Positions 1 through 5,983 of a stretch of 6,134 nt of DNA are shown here, piece by piece. A program made the position numbers and the translations under genes. Under the pieces are notes generated by a model that searched no databases, was not told the DNA's origin, and saw nothing but the letters and a program-made list of their open reading frames with translations. The stretch is taken from the NCBI GenBank assembly GCA_913057885.1, contig CAJXOI010000055.1, positions 1 to 6,134 on the forward strand, written 5' to 3'. This stretch comes from an uncultured Micavibrio sp. GTDB taxonomy: Bacteria > Pseudomonadota > Alphaproteobacteria > Micavibrionales > UBA1664. Position 1 is the stretch's first letter. Every line of letters begins with the position of its first letter.

Positions 1-668
1 TGGCGATCAATTTCTTCCGCACTTGCCATCATGTCAATTTCCCCGTCTGTTTTTTGGAGCATCGGCGCGTGGGTCGCAAATGCATCATCCTGTGGTTCGG
101 GATGAATATCATCAATATCACGCAGAACATTGAGAATGGTCTGTCCGCCCAAAAAGGATAATTCTTCAAACAAGCTCTCGGCCGTGGTTTCATGCGTGAT
201 GGGCACCTCGACCTTATGAATCATATCCCCTGTATCCATGCCTTCGTCCATTTGCATGATGGTAATGCCTGACACATCATCGCCCTTCCATATGGCGTGT
301 TGAATGGGGGACGCCCCACGCCACCGCGGCAATAACGATCCGTGAATATTCAAACATCCATATTTCGGCGCATCTAAAACCGCCTTGGGCAATAGCAACC
401 CGTATGCCGCCACAATAGCGACATCGGCATTGAGTGCCGTAAATTCGGCTTGGGCCTCGGCAGATTTTTTCAATGATTTGGGCGTATAGACGGGAATGTT
501 ATGGGCATCCGCAACCATATGCACGGCGGATTTTTGCATTTCCATCCCGCGACCTTTGGGTTTGGGTTCACGGGTATAAACGGCAATCACATCATGTGAA
601 TTCGAATCGATCAACGCCCGCAACGCAGGCACTGCAAAATCAAGCGGACCCATGAAGATTACGCGCAT
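1..668 (-). CDS. fmt: Methionyl-tRNA formyltransferase, partial (3' end off the window)
   Basis: This enzyme transfers a formyl group from 10-formyl-tetrahydrofolate to Met-tRNA(fMet) in the cytoplasm, making the bacterial initiator tRNA. I translated 222 residues from the ATG at 668; the frame is open to the left edge, so roughly the last third (end of the catalytic domain and the C-terminal tRNA-binding domain) is missing. The N-terminal Rossmann-type formyltransferase domain shows the catalytic triad in context: N107 and H109 in CLNIHGSLLPRWRG, and D145 in MDEGMDTGDM. The folate-binding SLLP is intact at 111-114. One oddity is MGPLDF at 6-11, where the family nearly always has MGTPDF. The start lies 3 bp after the def stop codon, so translation is probably coupled. 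A possible AAGGG ribosome binding site (681-685) is 12 nt from the ATG, which is rather far. The identification is firm from the motifs and the def neighbour. Confidence 0.97.
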   Translation of the reverse strand, partial: MRVIFMGPLDFAVPALRALIDSNSHDVIAVYTREPKPKGRGMEMQKSAVHMVADAHNIPVYTPKSLKKSAEAQAEFTALNADVAIVAAYGLLLPKAVLDAPKYGCLNIHGSLLPRWRGASPIQHAIWKGDDVSGITIMQMDEGMDTGDMIHKVEVPITHETTAESLFEELSFLGGQTILNVLRDIDDIHPEPQDDAFATHAPMLQKTDGEIDMMASAEEIDR

Positions 669-671
669 GGT

Positions 672-1259
672 TTATAACAACCCTTCTGATTTTTTGAATT
701 TTTCAAGCTTGCGGATCAACGTCCCGCGCTTGAGGCGAGAGAGATAATCTATAAACAACACGCCGTTCAAATGATCCAATTCATGTTGAATACAATGCGA
801 GACCAAGCCCGATGCATCCATTGTTTGTTTCTGCCCATCAATATCGATATATTCGACGGTTACATGCGCAGGGCGTTCCACATCCGCATATTGTTGGGGA
901 AGGGATAAACAGCCCTCAAGATAAACAGATTTTTGCTCTGATTTTTTAACGATTTCAGGGTTAATCATGACCAGCGGATTTGATTCCAATTCTTGTCCAT
1001 CCCGATAGGCAGACTCAATTTCCAAAACTTTCGCGCCTTCGTTTTTATATTGCCAACAGTTCGGATCAACATCCATGACAAACATGCGGTTGGCAATATT
1101 CACCTGATTGGCGGCCAAACCAATGCCTTTGGCGGAATACATGGTATCCAGCATTTTTTGTGCCTGTGCCTGAATATTGGCATCAACCGCACCAATAGGC
1201 GAAGACACCTGTTTCAAAACAGGATCGGGATGAAGGATGACATTATATAAATCAGACAT
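672..1259 (-). CDS. def: Peptide deformylase
   Basis: This metallohydrolase removes the formyl group from the N-terminal methionine of nascent proteins at the ribosome exit, undoing the modification made by the fmt product encoded next to it. All three family motifs are present in 195 residues: GIGLAANQV (45-53), EGCLSLP (115-121, metal ligand C117) and HELDH (159-163, ligands H159 and H163, catalytic E160). The metal is normally Fe2+, from family knowledge. The protein is longer than the 169-residue E. coli enzyme. Most of the extra length lies at about residues 67-93, between the VMDVD strand and the MINPEI strand. The ATG start is well supported: AAGGA at 1266-1270 sits 6 nt upstream and overlaps the rmuC stop codon. 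The gene is the middle member of the rmuC-def-fmt cluster. Confidence 0.97.
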   Translation of the reverse strand: MSDLYNVILHPDPVLKQVSSPIGAVDANIQAQAQKMLDTMYSAKGIGLAANQVNIANRMFVMDVDPNCWQYKNEGAKVLEIESAYRDGQELESNPLVMINPEIVKKSEQKSVYLEGCLSLPQQYADVERPAHVTVEYIDIDGQKQTMDASGLVSHCIQHELDHLNGVLFIDYLSRLKRGTLIRKLEKFKKSEGLL

Positions 1260-1265
1260 GCCTAT

Positions 1266-1270
1266 TCCTT
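1266..1270 (-). promoter_or_regulatory. Ribosome binding site of def
   Basis: AAGGA on the minus strand lies 6 nt before the def ATG and overlaps the TAA stop of rmuC (TAAGGAATAGGCATG). It fixes the def start and suggests that ribosomes ending rmuC can help to start def. Confidence 0.8.
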
Positions 1271-2408
1271 AAGACGACCTTACCTGTTTTTCAATGATTT
1301 TTACATCAGGCAAAGAGTCGGATTTATTCACGGCCTGGAGCTCTTCGAACTTGCGCGCCTTGGATAATACATTGCGATCCAGTGATCCCATGGCATCATT
1401 ATAAGCCCCGACCGATCGCTCCAAATTCGTGCCGACCTTCTCAAGATGCGATCCAAATGTCGAGAGGGATTTATACAAATCCCGACCTGTATCTGCGATA
1501 TGTTGGGCGTTTTCGGCGAGTTCCCCCTGCCGCCATGACAAATGCACCACGCGAAGCAGAGAGAGCATCAATGACGGCGATGTAATCACAATATTATGAT
1601 CCGCCGCATAGTCAATCAGGTCGGGGTCACCGGCAATCGCCAATGAAAACAAATGTTCGCCCGGCAAAAACAGCACGGTAAAATCAACGGGTGATCCCAA
1701 GGCCTCTTGATAAGACTTCCCACCCAATGCCTTGACGTGTGATCGCACCTGGGTTGCCAAACGATTGCGGATGTTATCCTGTTCTTCGGGTTTATCCAGA
1801 TCTTCCAAAATATCCTGTATTGGCGCCTTGGCATCAATAGCGATTTTAAACCCGTCTTGCAGCGCAATAACAATATCAGGGCGAAGGCGCGATCCGTCCT
1901 CGCTGGTTACCGTTGTTTGTGTGTCATAGTGCACACCCCGCACCATCCCCGCTTTTTCAAGCAAGCGATCCAACAACATTTCACCCCATCGCCCTCGCAT
2001 TGCGGGGTTATTCATTGCACCCGCCAATTTCAAAGTTGATTGTGACAGGTTTTGCAAATCTTCACGAACCAGCGCCGATGTTCCTTTGAGTTCCGTCACC
2101 GCACCGCCCAGTTTTTCCAGATGGTCGCGCACGGGCTTCACAATGTCCTGAATGGCCATTTGGCGTTTTTCTAGATTCCCCTGATTGGCGGCTTCCCATG
2201 CTTTAAACCGTTCTTGGGCAACGGCCATAAAACTTTCATTCGTAGTTTGCAATGCCTCGGCCGATAGTACCTTGAACTGATTCAAAACCTCATCGCGGGA
2301 TGTCCGCTCGGCATTCCATTTTGCACGGATCGTCATGGCATAAATAAAAATCCCGATGGCCAAAACCCAACCGATACAGGCGAAAATCAGTAATTGTTCG
2401 AATGTCAT
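1269..2408 (-). CDS. rmuC: DNA recombination protein RmuC homologue
   Basis: RmuC proteins are membrane-anchored, coiled-coil proteins with a nuclease-like (PD-(D/E)XK-type) core, linked in E. coli to limiting recombination at inverted repeats; the biochemical activity is not settled. From the ATG at 2408 the product has 379 residues. It shows an N-terminal transmembrane segment (about 5-25), an Ala/Glu/Gln-rich helical region (about 30-130), then the conserved core with RGRWGE (138-143), RPDIVI (176-181), IDAK (191-194) and LFLPGE (246-251), and a helical C-terminal tail. Length and domain order fit the family. The start is uncertain. An in-frame TTG at 2444 would add 12 residues and has AAGGA (2453-2457) 8 nt upstream, but would overlap the divergent gene by 17 nt. 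The ATG at 2408 has no Shine-Dalgarno sequence but places the membrane segment right at the N-terminus. It is first in the rmuC-def-fmt cluster, and the def start follows its stop by 9 bp. Confidence 0.94.
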   Translation of the reverse strand: MTFEQLLIFACIGWVLAIGIFIYAMTIRAKWNAERTSRDEVLNQFKVLSAEALQTTNESFMAVAQERFKAWEAANQGNLEKRQMAIQDIVKPVRDHLEKLGGAVTELKGTSALVREDLQNLSQSTLKLAGAMNNPAMRGRWGEMLLDRLLEKAGMVRGVHYDTQTTVTSEDGSRLRPDIVIALQDGFKIAIDAKAPIQDILEDLDKPEEQDNIRNRLATQVRSHVKALGGKSYQEALGSPVDFTVLFLPGEHLFSLAIAGDPDLIDYAADHNIVITSPSLMLSLLRVVHLSWRQGELAENAQHIADTGRDLYKSLSTFGSHLEKVGTNLERSVGAYNDAMGSLDRNVLSKARKFEELQAVNKSDSLPDVKIIEKQVRSS

Positions 2409-2420
2409 GTGTGTTATACT
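2394..2420 (+). promoter_or_regulatory. Predicted promoter of the pilin-like gene, leaderless type
   Basis: A -10 hexamer TATACT (2415-2420, five of six consensus bases) lies 7 nt before the ATG at 2428, so transcription would be expected to begin at or within a base of the start codon. A weak -35 candidate, TTGTTC (2394-2399), is 15 bp upstream and lies inside the first codons of rmuC. There is no usable Shine-Dalgarno sequence: the only G-rich run, GGGG at 2423-2426, is 1 nt from the ATG. The opposite strand carries TATAAC (2413-2418) over the same bases, pointing at rmuC, but it is 4 nt from that ATG, a little close for a standard start. Confidence 0.5.
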
Positions 2421-2427
2421 ATGGGGT

Positions 2428-3069
2428 ATGAGATCGAATTGCAAAGGAAACGTCCTTGTCTATATCCTTTTGGCCGTGGCCTTATTTGCCGCGCTAACAT
2501 ACGCTGTATCTGGTGAAAATCGCGGCTCGCAACAAAATCAATTAACTGAGTCACAGGTCGATTTACTTGCGACCAGCCTGATCGCACAGGCCACGACAGT
2601 TAAACAAACTATCTCTTTAATGGAACAATGGGGCATCGAATATAACGACCTTATGTTTGATCTGCCCGGATCGGCAAGCTATACCAGTAATGTTAGCCGC
2701 CAAGTCTATCACCCAAGCGGCGGCGGTTTAAGTATATTTAATGAAAAAGAGAGTTATAAAGCAATGCCCAGCGCAAGAGGGTGGACATGGCAAAATCTGA
2801 ATAATGTTGAGTGGAGCGCCACAACAGATACAGACCTGATTTATACGTTCCTGGATATATCAGAAAATGTGTGCGCAAAAATCAACGAACGCCTTCATAA
2901 TGACCCCGCCATCCCCATAAGCACAGTAAATTATATTGATGTCTTTATGACCAACTCACCAAACCCGGATTTCTTAATAACTGACTGTCCTGAATGTCAG
3001 GGTATAGATTCACTCTGTATATCGAATAGCACAAACTACGCCTTTTATAACATCATCGGTATGCGGTGA
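2428..3069 (+). CDS. Pilin-like membrane or secreted protein of unknown function
   Basis: I do not recognise a characterised family. From the ATG at 2428 the product has 213 residues. A short basic start (MRSNCKG) is followed by one hydrophobic segment (NVLVYILLAVALFAALTYAV, 8-27), a helical polar stretch (about 35-72) and a polar domain rich in Asn, Ser, Thr and aromatic residues. This resembles type IV pilins and pseudopilins: K-G before the hydrophobic helix would suit a prepilin peptidase, although Glu at position 5 of the mature protein is absent. Four cysteines (C149, C187, C190, C197) near the C-terminus could form disulfides outside the cytoplasm. The ATG at 2356 is in frame but would put 24 implausible residues before the signal, so I reject it. 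No pilus assembly gene is adjacent. Six of 16 Ile codons are ATA, against 3 of 40 in der, which suggests different ancestry or low expression. The ORF is well supported; the pilin-like reading is inference. Confidence 0.8.
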   Translation: MRSNCKGNVLVYILLAVALFAALTYAVSGENRGSQQNQLTESQVDLLATSLIAQATTVKQTISLMEQWGIEYNDLMFDLPGSASYTSNVSRQVYHPSGGGLSIFNEKESYKAMPSARGWTWQNLNNVEWSATTDTDLIYTFLDISENVCAKINERLHNDPAIPISTVNYIDVFMTNSPNPDFLITDCPECQGIDSLCISNSTNYAFYNIIGMR

Positions 3070-3076
3070 TTTTATT
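3052..3076 (+). terminator. Probable weak intrinsic terminator of the pilin-like gene
   Basis: ATCATCG (3052-3058) pairs with CGGTGAT (3064-3070) around a GTATG loop, giving a 7-bp stem with one G-U pair. TTTTATT (3070-3076) follows, and another T run comes shortly after. The stem overlaps the TGA stop codon. Its low GC content makes it weak, but its position exactly at the gene end supports the call. Confidence 0.45.
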
Positions 3077-3103
3077 GCTTTTAGTTACTTGATCGGTTAT
3101 ACC
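3075..3103 (+). promoter_or_regulatory. Predicted promoter of der, leaderless type
   Basis: A TTGCTT -35 candidate (3075-3080) and TATACC -10 (3098-3103) are separated by 17 bp. The -10 ends 7 nt before the der ATG at 3111, the same spacing as at the pilin-like gene. No Shine-Dalgarno sequence precedes the ATG (CCAATGC lies between), so the mRNA probably starts at or next to the start codon. Confidence 0.5.
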
Positions 3104-3110
3104 CCAATGC

Positions 3111-4532
3111 ATGTCTGAAACCAAAATACCTCGCGTTGCCTTGATTGGTCGTCCCAATGTAGGGAAGTCGACCCTTTTCAACCGTATGGCGGGAAAAAAG
3201 CTGGCGATTGTTAATGATACCCCCGGTGTTACCCGCGATTGGCGCGAGGCAGAAACCACATTGTTCGGGCATAAAATCACAATTATTGACACAGCGGGTT
3301 TAGAAGAAAATTTTGACGATTCCATTCAGGGGCGCATGCGCAAACAAACGGAACAGGCGATAGACAATTGCGATGTCGCCGTGTTCATGATGGACGGACG
3401 CGCAGGTATCACCAGCATGGATCAACATTTTGCCCAATTTATACACAAACGCGATATCCCCGTTTTGTTGGTTTTGAACAAATGCGAGGGGTCAAAGGGG
3501 ATGGAGAGCATGGGTGAAGCATACAGCCTTGGCCTTGGCGATCCGATCCCCCTCTCTGCAGAGCATAACGAGGGGGTCTCCGTTTTATATGACGCAATTT
3601 TAAATGAGGTCAAAGATCATTTCATTGGTGAAAATATCGATGAGCTTGATGAACCAAATGACGATTTTATCGAAATTGAAGAAGGGGATGAAACAACGGA
3701 TCTCGCCGACATCGATGATGAAACAAAACCCATCAAGGTGGCAATTGTCGGGCGCCCCAATGCTGGGAAATCCACCTTGGTGAATACATTATTGGGCACA
3801 GACCGCGTGATGACCGGGCCTGAGGCAGGGATCACCCGTGATGCCATTGCCGTTGATTGGACCTATAATGACCGTCCATTTACATTGGTGGATACGGCGG
3901 GATTGCGCAAAAAATCAAAGGTCACGCATGATATTGAAACTGCCTCCACCGATGATACTTATCGTGCCATCCGATTGGCACAAATTGTTGTGTTGGTTTT
4001 GGATGGAACATTGTCACTTGATAAACAGGATTTGATGATTGCATCCCATGTGATCGAGGAAGGCCGCGCCTTGGTGATTGCCATCAACAAATGGGACATT
4101 CAGGACAATAAAGATGAATCATTGCAAGCGTTTCGAGATCGGATTATGCGATCTCTCGCGCAATTGCCTGATGTGCCCGTGGTAACCCTGTCGGCCTTAA
4201 AGGGGAAAAAGATTGATAAATTGATGGAATGGATGATGCGGTCTTACGAAAATTGGAACAAGCGCATCACCACGGGAAATTTAAACCGATGGTTGGAAGG
4301 GGTGGAAAGCCGCCATCCCGCTCCCTTAACACAAAGCCGCCCCAACAGGTTACGCTTTATTGCCCAAATTAAAACCCGCCCACCGACATTCGCCGTGTGG
4401 GTGTCACGACCAAAAGATTTACCTGGGTCATATAAACGATATATTATCAATCAAATCCGAGAAGATTTCGGCATCAAACATGTGCCCATCCGCCTGATGC
4501 TGCGCACATCCAAAAACCCGTTTGTGGATTAG
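3111..4532 (+). CDS. der: Ribosome-assembly GTPase Der (EngA)
   Basis: Der is a cytoplasmic GTPase with two GTP-binding domains in tandem that helps to mature the 50S ribosomal subunit and is usually essential. The 473 residues show the full layout. GTPase 1 has GRPNVGKS (13-20), GVTRD (39-43), DTAG (60-63), NKCE (123-126) and SAE (149-151). An acidic linker follows (about 175-205). GTPase 2 has GRPNAGKS (214-221), GITRD (240-244), DTAG (261-264), NKWD (326-329) and SALKG (361-365). The C-terminal KH-like RNA-binding domain runs from about 370 to 473. NKCE in place of NKxD in domain 1 is unusual for GTPases, but I recall NKxEG as common in alphaproteobacterial Der. The start is chosen because MSETKIPRVALIGRPN puts the first P-loop at the usual distance from the N-terminus. 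The gene has its own predicted promoter, no Shine-Dalgarno sequence, and converges on pheA with 3 bp between stop codons. Confidence 0.98.
   Translation: MSETKIPRVALIGRPNVGKSTLFNRMAGKKLAIVNDTPGVTRDWREAETTLFGHKITIIDTAGLEENFDDSIQGRMRKQTEQAIDNCDVAVFMMDGRAGITSMDQHFAQFIHKRDIPVLLVLNKCEGSKGMESMGEAYSLGLGDPIPLSAEHNEGVSVLYDAILNEVKDHFIGENIDELDEPNDDFIEIEEGDETTDLADIDDETKPIKVAIVGRPNAGKSTLVNTLLGTDRVMTGPEAGITRDAIAVDWTYNDRPFTLVDTAGLRKKSKVTHDIETASTDDTYRAIRLAQIVVLVLDGTLSLDKQDLMIASHVIEEGRALVIAINKWDIQDNKDESLQAFRDRIMRSLAQLPDVPVVTLSALKGKKIDKLMEWMMRSYENWNKRITTGNLNRWLEGVESRHPAPLTQSRPNRLRFIAQIKTRPPTFAVWVSRPKDLPGSYKRYIINQIREDFGIKHVPIRLMLRTSKNPFVD
4508..4529. repeat. Imperfect inverted repeat at the der/pheA convergent junction
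   Basis: ATCCA (4508-4512) pairs with TGGAT (4525-4529); after an A-G mismatch, AAA (4514-4516) pairs with TTT (4521-4523) around a CCCG loop. It lies over the last der codons and 6 bp beyond the pheA stop. No T run follows on either strand, so it is not a standard intrinsic terminator, but it could stabilise both mRNA ends. Confidence 0.3.
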
Positions 4533-4535
4533 GGG

Positions 4536-5360
4536 CTAAAACGTTTCGCGCAGGGGGCTTTTGGGGAAGGACCCTAAAATTTTTACATCCTTGGCAAAAA
4601 AGGATAGTTCATCCATCGCCAATTTTAATGACGTATCATCGGGATGTCCCTCGACCTCGCAATAAAATCGTGCGGCCTGAAACTGATGATCGACATAGGA
4701 TTCCAGCTTCATCATATTCACCCCGTTGGTGGCGAACCCGCCCATCGCTTTGAATAACGCCGCGGGGATGTTCCTGACCTCGAAATGAAGGGCCGTCATC
4801 ATATTATCACCCTTTTCATCCGCGGGTTGCGGCGACAACACAACGAAACGGGTTTTATTGGTTGTATCGTCCTGAATTTGTTCAGCCAAAATATCCAACC
4901 CGTATATATCGGCGGATAATTTCGATGCAATCGCGCCTTGTGTTTTATCGCCGCGGGATGCAATTTCGGCCGCTGCGCCCGCCGTGTCAGCGTGGATCAC
5001 AGGATTAAGACCGTTTTCACGAATAAATTTTCGACATTGGGGGATTGCGTGAATATGGCTGTGAACATCCTTTAAATCCGCAAGCGTCGCACCCTTAACA
5101 CCCAGCAAACAATGATGAATGGGTAAAAAATGTTCACCAATAATCGATAGTCCGCTAGTCGGCAAAAGATGATGCACATCCGCAACGCGCCCTGCCAATG
5201 TATTGTCAATCGGTATGACTGCCAAATCGGCCAAACCACCCTTCACCGAATCAAACGCATCGTCAAAAGATGTGCAGGGAACGGTTTCCGCGTTTTTGTA
5301 CAATTCACGTGCCGCCATATCCGAATAGGCACCCATGGCCCCCTGAAATGAAATTTTCAT
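4536..5360 (-). CDS. pheA: Prephenate dehydratase (monofunctional, with ACT domain)
   Basis: This cytoplasmic enzyme converts prephenate to phenylpyruvate, the committed step to phenylalanine. The 274 residues contain the dehydratase domain (about 1-178), starting with ISFQGAMGAYSD and carrying the TRF motif (170-172) whose Thr is catalytic in the family, then an ACT domain (about 187-268) for feedback by phenylalanine. No chorismate mutase domain is fused, unlike E. coli PheA. In the ACT domain the usual GAL and ESRP motifs appear as AAL (200-202) and ESYV (220-223), forms I associate with Alphaproteobacteria. The ATG start is supported by AAGGA at 5368-5372, 7 nt upstream. No convincing promoter is visible: CATAAT (5406-5411) is a possible -10 without a good -35. 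It is divergent from the cytochrome c gene and convergent with der. In many Alphaproteobacteria kdsB lies near this gene; it is absent here. Confidence 0.97.
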   Translation of the reverse strand: MKISFQGAMGAYSDMAARELYKNAETVPCTSFDDAFDSVKGGLADLAVIPIDNTLAGRVADVHHLLPTSGLSIIGEHFLPIHHCLLGVKGATLADLKDVHSHIHAIPQCRKFIRENGLNPVIHADTAGAAAEIASRGDKTQGAIASKLSADIYGLDILAEQIQDDTTNKTRFVVLSPQPADEKGDNMMTALHFEVRNIPAALFKAMGGFATNGVNMMKLESYVDHQFQAARFYCEVEGHPDDTSLKLAMDELSFFAKDVKILGSFPKSPLRETF

Positions 5361-5367
5361 TGTCTTT

Positions 5368-5372
5368 TCCTT
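5368..5372 (-). promoter_or_regulatory. Ribosome binding site of pheA
   Basis: AAGGA on the minus strand lies 7 nt before the pheA ATG at 5360, an ideal spacing. It matches the motif before def and contrasts with the absence of such a site at the plus-strand genes. Confidence 0.75.
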
Positions 5373-5411
5373 ATATTAAGTCTCGATTCTTCATTTTTAT
5401 CTGATATTATG

Positions 5412-5439
5412 ATGACAAGACAACTCTTAATACTATATT
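5412..5439 (+). promoter_or_regulatory. Predicted promoter of the cytochrome c gene
   Basis: ATGACA (5412-5417) and TATATT (5434-5439) each match five of six consensus bases and are 16 bp apart. The expected start is near 5446, giving a leader of about 6-8 nt with no Shine-Dalgarno sequence before the ATG at 5453. It lies in the 92-bp divergent gap to pheA, which holds no other gene. Confidence 0.5.
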
Positions 5440-5452
5440 AGATATCAACATT

Positions 5453-5971
5453 ATGGCTTCATCGGATTTAGAAAATAACAAAGTGTTTGCCGCGATTTTG
5501 GTCGCGGGTATTGTATTTATGCTTGCCGGTTTTGTTTCCAACAAGATCATCTCAGAAGAAGAATTGGAAGAAGATGCCTATCCCATTGAGGTTGCAGAGG
5601 CCGTGCCCGCAGGCGCACCTGTTGTCGAGGCCGTGGCCGAACCCATTGCCGATTTATTAGCCGCCGCCGATGTTGAGCGGGGCATGCAGCTGGCCAAGGC
5701 CTGCGCCGCGTGCCATAGCTTCGATCGTAATGGCCCCAATAAAATTGGCCCCGCCATGTGGGGTGTTTATAATGCACCCAAGGGACATGTTGCCGATTTC
5801 GCCTACTCCGACGCATTATTGGCCACAGGTGGAACATGGACGGTCGATAGTTTGAACCAGTTTTTATGGAAGCCGAAAAAATATGCCCCTGGGACAAAAA
5901 TGAATTATGCGGGGATTCGTAAACCTGAAGACCGCGCCGCCATGGTGAAATATCTTCAGACTCTGCGCTAG
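5453..5971 (+). CDS. Membrane-anchored class I cytochrome c (CycM/c552-like)
   Basis: Cytochromes of this type carry electrons at the periplasmic face of the inner membrane, in several Alphaproteobacteria from the bc1 complex to a terminal oxidase. The 172 residues show an N-terminal uncleaved signal anchor (about 11-30), a flexible periplasmic linker rich in Ala, Glu, Pro and Val (about 35-72), and one class I heme domain. The heme site is CAACH (84-88) with His88 as one axial ligand; Met150 in PGTKMNYAG is the likely second. KIGPAMWGV (97-105) is the conserved stretch after the heme site. Length and layout match CycM-like proteins; a soluble cytochrome c2 is unlikely because of the anchor. 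The ATG at 5453 leaves a short polar N-terminus before the anchor. There is no Shine-Dalgarno sequence. The gene converges on pyk with a 12-bp gap. The electron partners cannot be told from the window. Confidence 0.94.
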   Translation: MASSDLENNKVFAAILVAGIVFMLAGFVSNKIISEEELEEDAYPIEVAEAVPAGAPVVEAVAEPIADLLAAADVERGMQLAKACAACHSFDRNGPNKIGPAMWGVYNAPKGHVADFAYSDALLATGGTWTVDSLNQFLWKPKKYAPGTKMNYAGIRKPEDRAAMVKYLQTLR

Positions 5972-5983
5972 ATACTGGGTCTA

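Noticed and set aside
993..1250. 85-codon plus-strand ORF opposite def
   Set aside because: It lies wholly inside def on the other strand, with no motif or start signal; def is certain.
2356..2427. Upstream ATG extending the pilin-like gene by 24 residues
   Set aside because: The extension is antisense to the rmuC N-terminus and would put a polar, unconserved-looking stretch before the basic start and hydrophobic helix. The predicted -10 box lies inside it.
5361..5452. Operator or riboswitch in the pheA/cytochrome c divergent gap (GATATC palindrome, AT-rich repeats)
   Set aside because: The palindrome is only 6 bp. I see no leader peptide rich in Phe, no attenuator-like hairpins and no longer symmetry, only promoter-like elements.
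5547..5897. 116-codon minus-strand ORF opposite the cytochrome c gene
   Set aside because: Its Arg/Pro/His-rich translation is a shadow of the GC-rich coding strand. It has no ribosome binding site or recognisable domain, and the opposite frame is a clear cytochrome c.
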